DNA of 64,000 nucleotides from Rheinheimera sp. EpRS3 (GTDB taxonomy: Bacteria > Pseudomonadota > Gammaproteobacteria > Enterobacterales > Alteromonadaceae), in contig NZ_LNQS01000001.1 in assembly GCF_001513785.1 (NCBI RefSeq), forward strand, positions 62,001 through 126,000, written 5' to 3'. The notes under the pieces are model-generated. The model had not been told where the DNA came from, searched no databases, and saw only the letters and a program-made list of their open reading frames with translations. The position numbers and the translations under genes are program-made. Below are positions 43,229-51,324 of the stretch, piece after piece; positions within the stretch are counted from its first letter, which is position 1; every line of letters starts with the position of its first letter.

Positions 43229-44281
43229 GTGAATACCCTCTTTTTATTACAGGATTTTGAGTACAGCACCTTGAGTACAGCAGAACAAACAGAACAGGAT
43301 CTGTATTTACAGGCCGCAGCCTGGGTAGAAAAGCTCGCCGCCGGTGAGCTGGATAACCTGAGCAAAAGGCGGTTTAGCCATTGGCTGGATGCCGATCCGC
43401 GCCACCGCGAGCTGTTATTGTCGATGCTGCAAACCTGGCAGGATCCGGCGTTAACCAAAGCATTGGCCGCCTATCAGCCACATCCGCTAAAACGCTGGCG
43501 GCTTGCATTATCGCGCTCTCATTTAACCGGCGCAGCTATATTTCCCCGGGCGCTGTCTTTAACTGCAGTCGCATGCAGCGCTGTGCTGGCAGTGGCGCTG
43601 TATCTGGGCCATGGCAGCTTGTTTCATACCGCTGCGCCTTATGAATTAAAAACAGCGCAGGCCAGCACTATGCACCAGACGCTGGGCGATGGCTCGGTGG
43701 TAGATATGGCCGCCGCCAGCCAGCTAACGGTGCTTTTTAGCGCAGATAAACGCCAGGTAGTGCAGGGGCTGGGCGCTGCCTATTTTGCCGTAGCCAAAGA
43801 TAAACAACGGCCATTTGAAGTACGGCTGGATCAAGCTACGGTGGTAGCGGTAGGCACGGAATTTAATATCGACCGTGACCCGGATCTGATAGATATCACG
43901 GTGTACGAAGGGGCAGTGCAGGTACAGGCCACTGCCACCGGCCCACGGCAGCTGCTTAAAGCCGGTGAGCGGGTGCGCATCAGGCAGAATAAGTTATCAA
44001 AGGTAGAAAAAGTCGACCTGCAGCAATTGGTTGACTGGCGCTCGGGCTGGATAGAAATTGAAAACGAACCCTTAGCCTATTTGCTGCACCGGTTAAACCG
44101 TTCAACTGATGTACCTGTGAGTGCCAGTGCTGAAGTCGCGGGCTTAAGAGTGGCCGGTCGCTTTGAGCTGGCCAATACGCAGCAGACGTTACAGGCATTA
44201 ACAGAAGCCTATGGCCTGACGTTGCAACAACACAGCAGCGGTATCCGGTTAAGCCGGTCGCCGCACCCGTCACTGCAGTAG
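43229..44281 (+). CDS. FecR-family anti-sigma/transducer
   Basis: 350 residues from GTG 43229; the RBS is weak and a TTG at 43271 is an alternative. The cytosolic N-terminus has the FecR DUF4880-like pattern (LYLQAAAWVEKLAAGELDNLSKRRFSHWL...DPRHRELLLSM). A transmembrane helix is at about 107-128 and the periplasmic FecR domain at about 145-240 (LGDGSVVDMAAASQLTVLF, FEVRLDQATVVAVGTEFNI, ITVYEGAVQVQ). It carries the signal from the receptor to the ECF sigma factor and precedes the receptor by 1 nt. Confidence 0.93.
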   Translation: MNTLFLLQDFEYSTLSTAEQTEQDLYLQAAAWVEKLAAGELDNLSKRRFSHWLDADPRHRELLLSMLQTWQDPALTKALAAYQPHPLKRWRLALSRSHLTGAAIFPRALSLTAVACSAVLAVALYLGHGSLFHTAAPYELKTAQASTMHQTLGDGSVVDMAAASQLTVLFSADKRQVVQGLGAAYFAVAKDKQRPFEVRLDQATVVAVGTEFNIDRDPDLIDITVYEGAVQVQATATGPRQLLKAGERVRIRQNKLSKVEKVDLQQLVDWRSGWIEIENEPLAYLLHRLNRSTDVPVSASAEVAGLRVAGRFELANTQQTLQALTEAYGLTLQQHSSGIRLSRSPHPSLQ

Positions 44282-44282
44282 C

Positions 44283-47200
44283 ATGGCCGGGCTTGTGCCA
44301 GTGCAGCCTGTGTTTTATCTGGTGTTGTTACTGTTATTTAGCCCTGCTGTGTGGCCCGCAGCGCAGCATAATCCTGAACCGCAGCAAAAGGCGGCTGATC
44401 GCCAGCGTTATGCTCTGCCAGCGCAACCGCTGTCGGCGGCATTATTGCAATTTGCCCGCCAGGTAAATAAACCCTTATTGTATAACCCGGCCCAACTTGC
44501 CGGCCTACAGGCGCCCGCAGTGGCGGGGGACTTTACCGCTGACGAAGTATTACAGCAACTGCTGGCACAGCAGCCGCTGGAGGCCATACCCCGAGGCTCA
44601 GGCTGGTTAATTAAAGCTGAAGCTAAAGTGCCAGCTGCAACGCCTGCTGCCCCGGCAGCTAAACCCACAGCTAGCGCACCGGCGATGGAAGTTATAGCCG
44701 TGCGGGCTAATGGTGGCGTGCATCGGCATAACAGCGCCACCACGCTGTTGCCCATAGCTGAAACCCTAAAGCGGCAGGCGATGATTGCGCAAGACTCGCT
44801 GGTAGCAGAAGACATTACCGACTTCCCGGCACTGAATGTCGCCAATGCCATATCGCGGGTGCCGGGCATTAGTATTACCCGCGAGTGGGGCGAAGGCCGG
44901 CAGATTTCACTGCGCGGTTTAGGCCCTGATTTTACCCGGGTGCAGGTAAACGGTATGGAAACACTGGGCACCTCATCGTCACCAATGGATGCGCGCGGCG
45001 CTCTGTCGCGTAGCCGCGCCTTTGACTTCAACATTTTTGCTGCCGAGCTGTTTAACCAGATTGATGTAAAAAAATCCTACTCTGCTGAGCAAGAAGAAGG
45101 CGGCATTGCCGGTACGGTAAATTTGCGCACCGCCAAACCTTTTGATTATGCCGCCCACAAAGCCAGTATTTCTGCCCAGCTTGGCAGCAACAGCAACGCC
45201 AATAGCAATTTAAGCCGAGCTGATCCGCGTTTTTCTGCGCTGGTATCAAAGCGCTGGTCTGATCTTGGCGCCCTTATTTCGCTTACTTACAGCAGCCGTG
45301 CCACTAACGAATACGGCAGCAACACCACGCGCTGGCGCCGGGAAAGCGGCAAACAGGCGGCAGATCCCAACAATAGCGCCTTACAAAGCCTGTTAGATTC
45401 CGGCGACTTATGGTTTCCACGCGGTCAGCGCTTGTCGGTGTGGGAAAATCAGCAACAGCGCTTAGGTATAACGGCAGCGTTACAGTATCAGCCCGTGGCG
45501 CAGTTAAATCTGTTATTGGATGTAATGCACGGCAAGCTGCAAAACCAGCTGTCTGAGCATCACCATGCGGTAAAAGATAATAATCTGGTGCAGGATTTAA
45601 TTTGGCGCGACAGCAACGGTGATGGCACAGGTGATAAAGAAGTGCTGTATGCCCGCTATAAAAATGCCAGCTGGCGCAATGAAAACCGGCAAGACTATAA
45701 CGAGTCGGTGTTTAGCCAAATCAGCCTGAGCGCCGATTGGGCACTTAGCCACAATCTGCAACTGCGCGCTATGTTGGGCCACAGTTCATCCGACTACCGC
45801 CAGCCGCTGCTAAGCAAGCTGAATATTGAGGCAAAACAACAAGCCGATATCGTTACTGATTTTAGCCGGGATACCTTTTATGGCCGCAGCTATTCCAACA
45901 ACTTTGATGTTACGGCACCGGCGGGCTACACCGTAAGGGATCTATTTTTTCAGTCTAACTTTACCTATTCCGACTTTGACAATGCCAGGCTGGATTTTAC
46001 CTGGCAGCTTAGCGACAGCAGCGTACTAACCTTTGGTTTGCACCATAAAACCTTTAACAATTCTGGTTTTCAGCAAGAGGCCAGCGGCTTTCCGCACAGT
46101 AGTGCTACGCCGTTAAATCAGGGCATGGTTAGTCTGAATGCTAAACAAGTACAGCTTTATAGCGGCCACCCTGACCAACGCTGGTTGCAAGGCGATATCG
46201 CCGCTTTGCAGGCGTTTTATGGCCTGAGCGGTTTTGCTTTAACCGAAGCCGATACCATTGCCAGTTCGGTGTACCGGTTAACTGAGCAAACCAATGCTGG
46301 CTACCTGCAATATCAGCAAGAATTTGCTGTGGCCGGTGCGCCGCTGCGGGCCAGCCTGGGCCTGCGCTACTTTAATACCCAGCTTGCCAGCCAAACGCCG
46401 GCGCAGAGTTTAGCTAACAGCGGCCCGGCCAGCGCCGAGCCAGCCAACTTTGTGCGGCATTACAGTGGTTACCTGCCGGGGCTGGATATATCCTATGAAT
46501 TTGCCGACGACATGCTATGGCGCTTAGGCCTGAGTAAAAATATCACCCGGCCATCATTAAGTGATTTAGCGCTGTTTACCAATGTCACCCAAACCTCGCT
46601 TGGCGAAACCGATATTGGCCAAATCAACACCGGCAACCCGCAGCTAAAGCCGTTTAGCGCTAACAACCTGGATACCGCGCTGGAATGGTATTTTGCCGAT
46701 GGCGGGCTGTTTTCTGCCGCGCTGTTTTATAAAGATATTGAGCACTTTATTGCCATTGAAACCCGGCCGGTTATCTACCGCGAACTGGGTTTGCCCGGCG
46801 CCTTATTGCCAGAGGGCAAAACGGTAGATGATGTGTTTAATTTATCCTCACCGCAAAATGGCGGCCCCTCGTCAATTAAAGGCGTTGAACTGGCACTGCA
46901 GCGTAATCTGGATTTTCTGCCGACGCCGTTTAATCAGTTTGGCGTAACGGCCAACTACACCTGGGCCGACGGTAATACGCTGTACCGTAATGTGCAAAAC
47001 TCTGGCGAAGATCAAGTTAAAGCTTTTGCCGGTTTATCCAGACACAGCTACAACCTGGCGCTGTACTACGACACCCCGCGCTGGGGCGCACGGCTAACTA
47101 CGGTCTATCGCAGCCGTTATATTGCCGCAGTAGAAAGCGGTTCTATTGATGACGACGAGCGCGGTTATCACGCCAGCACTAATATCGATTTCTCAGCGTT

Positions 47201-47351
47201 TTACCGCTTAAACGACTATATAAAACTGAATATTGAAGCGCTTAACCTGACTAATCTGCGCGAAGAGTTGTATAGCGATTCCAGCGACAGAGCCTATAAC
47301 AGCACCTATAGCGGCCGCACTTATATGTTGGGGGTTACGGCAGAGTTTTAA
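44283..47351 (+). CDS. TonB-dependent receptor/transducer with STN signalling domain
   Basis: 1022 residues. Signal peptide (about 8-27), then an STN (secretin/TonB short N-terminal) domain at about 40-115 (LPAQPLSAALLQFARQVNKPLLYNPAQLAGLQAPAVAGDFTADEVLQQLL) that contacts FecR, an Ala/Pro linker, a plug (about 160-300; SRVPGISITREWGEGRQISLRGLGPDFTRVQVNGME), and a long beta barrel ending in VTAEF. The large-barrel type (about 900 residues without STN) is common in Alteromonadales for carbohydrates and other large ligands. It is closely related to the receptor at 51325. The ligand is unknown. Confidence 0.93.
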   Translation: MAGLVPVQPVFYLVLLLLFSPAVWPAAQHNPEPQQKAADRQRYALPAQPLSAALLQFARQVNKPLLYNPAQLAGLQAPAVAGDFTADEVLQQLLAQQPLEAIPRGSGWLIKAEAKVPAATPAAPAAKPTASAPAMEVIAVRANGGVHRHNSATTLLPIAETLKRQAMIAQDSLVAEDITDFPALNVANAISRVPGISITREWGEGRQISLRGLGPDFTRVQVNGMETLGTSSSPMDARGALSRSRAFDFNIFAAELFNQIDVKKSYSAEQEEGGIAGTVNLRTAKPFDYAAHKASISAQLGSNSNANSNLSRADPRFSALVSKRWSDLGALISLTYSSRATNEYGSNTTRWRRESGKQAADPNNSALQSLLDSGDLWFPRGQRLSVWENQQQRLGITAALQYQPVAQLNLLLDVMHGKLQNQLSEHHHAVKDNNLVQDLIWRDSNGDGTGDKEVLYARYKNASWRNENRQDYNESVFSQISLSADWALSHNLQLRAMLGHSSSDYRQPLLSKLNIEAKQQADIVTDFSRDTFYGRSYSNNFDVTAPAGYTVRDLFFQSNFTYSDFDNARLDFTWQLSDSSVLTFGLHHKTFNNSGFQQEASGFPHSSATPLNQGMVSLNAKQVQLYSGHPDQRWLQGDIAALQAFYGLSGFALTEADTIASSVYRLTEQTNAGYLQYQQEFAVAGAPLRASLGLRYFNTQLASQTPAQSLANSGPASAEPANFVRHYSGYLPGLDISYEFADDMLWRLGLSKNITRPSLSDLALFTNVTQTSLGETDIGQINTGNPQLKPFSANNLDTALEWYFADGGLFSAALFYKDIEHFIAIETRPVIYRELGLPGALLPEGKTVDDVFNLSSPQNGGPSSIKGVELALQRNLDFLPTPFNQFGVTANYTWADGNTLYRNVQNSGEDQVKAFAGLSRHSYNLALYYDTPRWGARLTTVYRSRYIAAVESGSIDDDERGYHASTNIDFSAFYRLNDYIKLNIEALNLTNLREELYSDSSDRAYNSTYSGRTYMLGVTAEF

Positions 47352-47372
47352 TGGAGGTTTTGCTGCGGCTGA

Positions 47373-47402
47373 CTAAGCCAGTGTTGGCTAAGCTAGTGTT
47401 AG
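47373..47402 (+). repeat. Two tandem 15-bp copies after the TonB receptor
   Basis: CTAAGCCAGTGTTGG (47373-47387) and CTAAGCTAGTGTTAG (47388-47402) are adjacent and differ at two positions. The pair lies in the 125-nt gap between convergent genes. A small hairpin (GCCGCTT at 47411, AAGCGGC at 47434-47440) follows; read on the minus strand it is trailed by TTTCT and could end the DUF3297 transcript. Confidence 0.6.
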
Positions 47403-47476
47403 CAGAGAAAGCCGCTTCGCAGGTTTTTAAGCAAAGCGGCAAGTTAGCTGTTAACGCGCGGGTTTACCGGTGTAAC

Positions 47477-47737
47477 TTACCGATAAAACGCTTCAACAGT
47501 GCCTTTTAGTGTCATTAACAGCGGCTGGCCACGGCGGTCCAGCGCTTTGGCAGCAGCCACTTTCACCCAACCTTCGCTGATGCAATATTCTTCCACATCA
47601 AAACGCTCTTTGCCGTTTAGCTTAATACCAATGTCATGCTCGAAAATTGCTGCCACATAATGCTTGCTGCGCGGGTTAACTGAAAGGCGATCCGGTAACT
47701 CCGGGCGTGCAGTGTCGTTTTTTACAGTGTCGTTCAT
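47477..47737 (-). CDS. DUF3297 family protein
   Basis: 86 residues. The pattern LPDRLSVNPRSKHYVAAIFEHDIGIKLNGKERFDVEEYCISEGWVKVAA and LDRRGQPLLMTLKGTVEAFY matches a small conserved proteobacterial family of unknown function. No membrane segment or signal. It is convergent with the TonB receptor operon. Nothing in the surroundings suggests a role. Confidence 0.85.
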   Translation of the reverse strand: MNDTVKNDTARPELPDRLSVNPRSKHYVAAIFEHDIGIKLNGKERFDVEEYCISEGWVKVAAAKALDRRGQPLLMTLKGTVEAFYR

Positions 47738-47942
47738 GGCTTCGGCCTATGGTAAATAAAATATGCGCCATTGTAGGCAAAGCAGGCATTGTGCTCAAGG
47801 CAAAACTACATGTACCTGTAAGGTATTGTCAGCCATAGAAAAACGGCGTAGTGTTTTCTACTATTTATATTCGCGGGTTAGCCTGTATTAAAGTACGGAG
47901 GAGCCAGTTGAATGAGCATCAAGTTTACTATGAGGCCACCGT

Positions 47943-48560
47943 TTGAAAATAGAAATGGGTACTGCCGAAGACTATCACCACTGCATAGCAATTAAACATG
48001 AGTACTTCAAATGTCGAGACGCATTTGAGCAATTTAGAAAGTCAGCTGAAAGTTTGATACTTTCAGGCTATGAAAAACAAAAGTCGTATCGCGCATACAA
48101 CTCGTATTCATACTTTATCCATCACTTATATGAATTTCTATTGGCATGTCATGCTCGAGATTATGAAAACTCAAACATTACTAATAAAAAGGGCCCTGAA
48201 CGAATTGAATTTTTAGATAGCTTAATTACTGAAGATACCTATAGGGTAGTCAAAGCAAGAATCGACCGTATTAAGCAAGGCAGGGCACCAAGTCATGAGA
48301 ACGATATTTCTCATTACGAGCAGTTGCTACCTATTCCTGAATTATTTGCTTTAGACTTCAGAGTCCACCGCAACAAATTAGCAGGGCATGCATCATATGA
48401 ACGTACGAAAAACTTCAATTTAACCAATTTCTACGAGAAATATCACTTTTATCTTTACCTGTTGTATGTTGATGTTGGTGACTCTTGGGGACGGCAAAGC
48501 ACTGAGTTTCCTGAGTTTGAAGACGTTACAAATTTTATGAGAACAATGGTAAGAAAATAA
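47943..48560 (+). CDS. HEPN-like protein of unknown function
   Basis: 205 residues, helical, AT-richer than its neighbours. The segment RVHRNKLAGHASYE (about 139-152) contains an RN....H motif (R-x5-H), close to the R-x4-6-H active site of HEPN ribonucleases found in toxin and defence systems; this is a by-eye call. The start is unclear: TTG 47943 opens the frame and ATG 47955 is the first ATG, neither with a strong RBS, while an AGGAG-preceded ATG at 47912 runs in another frame for 27 codons, so a frameshift cannot be excluded. The next gene is an ADP-ribosyltransferase; both are in an atypical-composition island. Confidence 0.55.
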   Translation: MKIEMGTAEDYHHCIAIKHEYFKCRDAFEQFRKSAESLILSGYEKQKSYRAYNSYSYFIHHLYEFLLACHARDYENSNITNKKGPERIEFLDSLITEDTYRVVKARIDRIKQGRAPSHENDISHYEQLLPIPELFALDFRVHRNKLAGHASYERTKNFNLTNFYEKYHFYLYLLYVDVGDSWGRQSTEFPEFEDVTNFMRTMVRK

Positions 48561-48637
48561 ATTTAAAATTTCTTTGAGTTTGATTCGACACGCGAAGTAT
48601 TTTTGTTTTACGTTAAACTTGTTGTTTGAGGTGTACC

Positions 48638-48748
48638 GTGAAAGCCATAGTTATTGGGAGCTACAAACCTGAGAAGTGTATGACATGTGCATTTGGAGGC
48701 ACTTTTATTTATGAAAAAGTTATACAGAGGGGTGTCAGCCGAACTTGA
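48638..48748 (+). CDS. Possible 36-residue protein overlapping the ART gene
   Basis: GTG at 48638 preceded by GAGG with 6-nt spacing; the product begins VKAIVIGSYKPEKCMTCAFGG and holds a CxxC pair. It overlaps the start of the ADP-ribosyltransferase gene in another frame. It could be a leader peptide that couples translation, or the remnant of a longer gene. Weak call. Confidence 0.3.
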   Translation: MKAIVIGSYKPEKCMTCAFGGTFIYEKVIQRGVSRT

Positions 48749-49154
48749 TGCCCTTAATCAGGGAATTCTCAAACCTTATGGTAATACAGTCAGTAGTAGC
48801 GTCGACTTCGGTCAAGAAGGTGCTGCTTTTAGAGCTGGCTATACATGGGGAGAATCGTTAGAAAATGGAGTATTAGCACATCAAGTAGATTCTGGAATGA
48901 AAAATTTGGGTTTTATCTCTACATCGACCAGCTTTGAAGTCGCCAGGCATTTTGCGACAAGGGGGAATACATGTGATGGGTATATGTACACGCTGGATGT
49001 AGAGAAATTTCAAGGTGCAGGAGTAAAGATAGTTGAGTCTGAACATTCCCCTTATCCCGATGAAAATGAAATTTCGATCTATGCGGAAGATGGCGGGTGT
49101 ATTCCTGATATCGTTATTCTCACAAAGCAATTTATAAAGAAGGCTCAATTTTAA
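48711..49154 (+). CDS. ADP-ribosyltransferase-like protein (R-STS-ExE type)
   Basis: 147 residues from ATG 48711 (a GTG at 48687 would add eight). The three signature elements of arginine-type ADP-ribosyltransferases occur in order: LYRGVS (NAD-binding Arg, about 5), GFISTSTSFEVARHFA (STS, about 67-72), and DENEIS (ExE, about 124-126). No signal peptide or delivery domain is present, so the target is probably inside the same cell, as in toxin-antitoxin or phage-defence ARTs, unless secreted by an unrecognised route. Composition and small size fit a mobile gene. A HEPN-like gene lies 150 nt upstream; no clear antitoxin or macrodomain is seen. Confidence 0.7.
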   Translation: MKKLYRGVSAELDALNQGILKPYGNTVSSSVDFGQEGAAFRAGYTWGESLENGVLAHQVDSGMKNLGFISTSTSFEVARHFATRGNTCDGYMYTLDVEKFQGAGVKIVESEHSPYPDENEISIYAEDGGCIPDIVILTKQFIKKAQF

Positions 49155-49160
49155 ATACAC

Positions 49161-49381
49161 CGAGCATGTAGGTCACCTGCATCCTAAGACGGGATGGGAG
49201 GCGATCCATCACATTAGCCTGACCCTGTGTGCACTGTAGGCAAGGTCGGCAGGCTGCTCAAGTGCGGCGGTAAGAAACAAAGAAAATGGGGCTGGTAGCC
49301 CTGTGTCTGCTACCAACCTTTGACCAAAACCACTATGCACCATAAGATAGCCGCTACCTAACTCAACTAACAGAGTTCACT
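49161..49381 (+). other. Non-coding, structured 220-nt segment downstream of the ART gene
   Basis: GC content rises sharply against the preceding genes and no convincing frame exists. GCCTGACC can pair with GGT..CAGGC around 49218-49254, and a 10-bp stem (GGCTGGTAGC with GCTACCAACC, one G-U) spans 49290-49318 followed by TTT. The latter may be the terminator of the ART gene. The rest could be the edge of a mobile element or a structured RNA; I cannot name it. Confidence 0.4.
49290..49321 (+). terminator. Strong hairpin, possible terminator of the ART gene
   Basis: GGCTGGTAGC, 9-nt loop, GCTACCAACC, then TTT. The stem is ten base pairs with one G-U. The T-tract is short. Confidence 0.5.
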
Positions 49382-49852
49382 ATGAAAATTGCTTTGATTA
49401 TCATTATTCTTGCTTGCATTGCTTATTACTTCTACAACAACGCCAACAACCAAAAATCCGCTGCGCTGAACCATGAAAAAGGCAGTGCATTTTTAGCTGA
49501 AAACAGTAAAAAAGACGGCGTAAAAACTACTGCTTCAGGCCTGCAATATGAAGTGTTACAAAGCGGCAACGGTGAAAGTCAGCCAACGGCCAGCAGCACA
49601 GTGCGGGTGCATTACCACGGCACTCTGATTGACGGCACAGTATTCGATTCTTCAGTTGAGCGCGACGAAACTATTTCTTTCCCGCTAAACCGTGTTATTC
49701 CCGGCTGGACCGAAGGTTTACAGCTGATGAAAGTTGGCGATAAATTTCGCTTTTATATTCCGTCAGGTCTGGGCTACGGCGACCGCAGCACCGGCAAAAT
49801 TCCGGCAGGTTCTGTACTGATTTTTGATGTGGAATTATTTGAGATCCAATAA
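49382..49852 (+). CDS. FKBP-type peptidyl-prolyl isomerase, membrane-anchored
   Basis: 156 residues. A hydrophobic N-terminal helix (about 2-18) without a good cleavage site suggests an anchored periplasmic enzyme. The FKBP domain follows at about 65-155 (VRVHYHGTLIDGTVFDSSVERDETISFPLNRVIPGWTEGLQLMKVGDKFRFYIPSGLGYGDRSTG.IPAGSVLIFDVELFEI), with the usual active-site aromatic residues. It resembles FklB/FkpA-type enzymes without the dimerisation domain. Single gene. Confidence 0.93.
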   Translation: MKIALIIIILACIAYYFYNNANNQKSAALNHEKGSAFLAENSKKDGVKTTASGLQYEVLQSGNGESQPTASSTVRVHYHGTLIDGTVFDSSVERDETISFPLNRVIPGWTEGLQLMKVGDKFRFYIPSGLGYGDRSTGKIPAGSVLIFDVELFEIQ

Positions 49853-49866
49853 AGAATGCAAGCCTC

Positions 49867-49892
49867 GGGGGCGGGCCCAATGCATGGCCCCC
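49867..49892. terminator. GC hairpin between the FKBP and TetR genes
   Basis: GGGGGC (49867-49872) pairs with GCCCCC (49887-49892) between two convergent genes. No T-tract on either side; a bidirectional or Rho-assisted end is possible. Confidence 0.4.
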
Positions 49893-49924
49893 AATGCGCA
49901 GCTCTCACTGATCAAGCCTTCACA

Positions 49925-50512
49925 TCAGTCCTTCACAAGAAACCCTGAAGCCAGCAAATTAAATGCCTCCAGCGTTTTTGGCAGCATAGCCTGAGGATTA
50001 GCACTGGACGCTATCCAGAGGGCAGCATTTAACGCTGCGCCATTTAACAGCATTGCGGCTGCTTCAGGATCTACCGGCTTTAAAGTGCCATCTTTAATCA
50101 ACTGTTCAATAGTGTTTCTGGTTGATTGCAGGCATTTATTCTGGCTTGGCCATTGCGACGGGTCACCCAGTACTGAGGGGCCATCCAGCAACACAATGCG
50201 CTGCACTTCCGGGTCTAGTGCCTTTTCTATATAGGCAGCACCTTCAGCCAGTAAACCTAGCCAGGCATCGCCGGCTTTGGCTCCGACAGATTTCGCATAT
50301 GCCGCCATTTCAGAATCTATCTGATCGACAACAGCAGCTAACAAACCTCGTTTGTCGCCAAAGTTATGATACAGCGCGCCCCGGGTTAGCCCGGCTTCAG
50401 CCGTTAAACTATCCATAGAGGCGGCAGCATAACCGTGCTGAGCAAAGGCGCGCCTTGCAGAGGCAATCAGTTTTTCACGGTTTTCTGCCATCTTGGTTAA
50501 TCGGGTACTCAT
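49925..50512 (-). CDS. TetR-family repressor
   Basis: 195 residues. N-terminal helix-turn-helix at about 10-60 (KLIASARRAFAQHGYAAASMDSLTAEAGLTRGALYHNFGDKRGLLAAVVD) and a TetR_C ligand domain. It is divergent from a RidA-family gene, and three near-identical palindromes lie in the 186-nt gap, so it very likely represses both genes. Confidence 0.95.
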   Translation of the reverse strand: MSTRLTKMAENREKLIASARRAFAQHGYAAASMDSLTAEAGLTRGALYHNFGDKRGLLAAVVDQIDSEMAAYAKSVGAKAGDAWLGLLAEGAAYIEKALDPEVQRIVLLDGPSVLGDPSQWPSQNKCLQSTRNTIEQLIKDGTLKPVDPEAAAMLLNGAALNAALWIASSANPQAMLPKTLEAFNLLASGFLVKD

Positions 50513-50527
50513 TCGATACTCCTGTCA

Positions 50528-50592
50528 CATACGGTATGTATGCCACTTGACATACGAGCCGTATGCCATATATTCTACATACGCCTCGTATG
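50528..50592. promoter_or_regulatory. Three palindromic operators between tetR-type and ridA-type genes
   Basis: Site 1 50528-50542 (CATACGGTATGTATG), site 2 50551-50565 (CATACGAGCCGTATG), site 3 50578-50592 (CATACGCCTCGTATG). Sites 2 and 3 are perfect CATACG-N3-CGTATG; site 1 differs in one arm position. Centres are 23 and 27 bp apart. The 15-bp size suits a TetR dimer. They start 16 bp upstream of the repressor gene. Confidence 0.85.
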
Positions 50593-50698
50593 TTAAACCA
50601 ATTCGACATGCAGGACCATTAAAACTATCCAAATTGCGCAGCGCTACAGCTGATATCAGCAGCACTGCCAATCTAACCTTCACAAAGAGAGCCATACC

Positions 50699-51091
50699 AT
50701 GACGAAAAGAGAAGCCATTTTCCCAGCCAACAGACATGCACTTTATGAAGAGCATGGTTATTCCGCAGCAATTCGCTCAGGCGATTTACTGTTTGTTTCC
50801 GGCCAGGTCGGCAGTCGGGCAGACGGCAGCCCTGAAGCAGATTTTGAACTTCAGGTTGAGTTAGCCTTTGAGAACCTTAAAGCCACTTTGGCTGCAGCAG
50901 GTTGCGGCTTTGACGATATTGTCGATGTCACCACCTTTCATACCGATCCACAACATCAATTCGGCACCATTATGAAAGTAAAACAAAAGATTTTTGGCGC
51001 ACCGCCTTATCCAAATTGGACCGCAGTGGGGGTCACCTGGTTATCGGGTTTTGATTTTGAGATTAAGGTGATAGCCCGAATTCCGGGCTGA
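50699..51091 (+). CDS. RidA/YjgF-family protein
   Basis: 130 residues. RidA enzymes hydrolyse reactive enamines/imines; relatives act in catabolic pathways. Family pattern: SGDLLFVSGQVGSRADGSPEADFELQVELAFENLKATLAAAGCGFDDIVDVTTFHTD and the C-terminal WTAVGVTWLSGFDFEIKVIARI. The C-terminal Arg that binds carboxylates in canonical RidA is present in IARIPG. Control by the divergent TetR suggests an inducible stress or catabolic role. A strong terminator follows. Confidence 0.9.
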   Translation: MTKREAIFPANRHALYEEHGYSAAIRSGDLLFVSGQVGSRADGSPEADFELQVELAFENLKATLAAAGCGFDDIVDVTTFHTDPQHQFGTIMKVKQKIFGAPPYPNWTAVGVTWLSGFDFEIKVIARIPG

Positions 51092-51107
51092 TAAAGCTTA
51101 TACCCTC

Positions 51108-51138
51108 AAACAGCCAGCAACTAGTTGGCTGTTTTTTT
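51108..51138 (+). terminator. Rho-independent terminator after the ridA-type gene
   Basis: AACAGCCA pairs with TGGCTGTT around an 8-nt loop, followed by a run of eight T. Confidence 0.92.
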
Positions 51139-51324
51139 TGTACCCGCTGGTTTTGTATTTGCCTCAATGCCCATTAGTGCGCTAAAACCCGCTGTCAAAA
51201 AAGCTTAATATTTTTTTCTGTCCAAAAATCACTGGTTGTTGCTCTTTAGGGGGACTGCTGCGCAATTGCGCTGGCAGATTTACTCCACCAATTAGCTTAA
51301 CTAATCAGGATTAACGGACACATT

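Noticed and set aside
49161-49381. Integron attC site or group II intron domain V
   Set aside because: Neither paired attC core sites nor a recognisable domain V motif are visible; left as unexplained structure.
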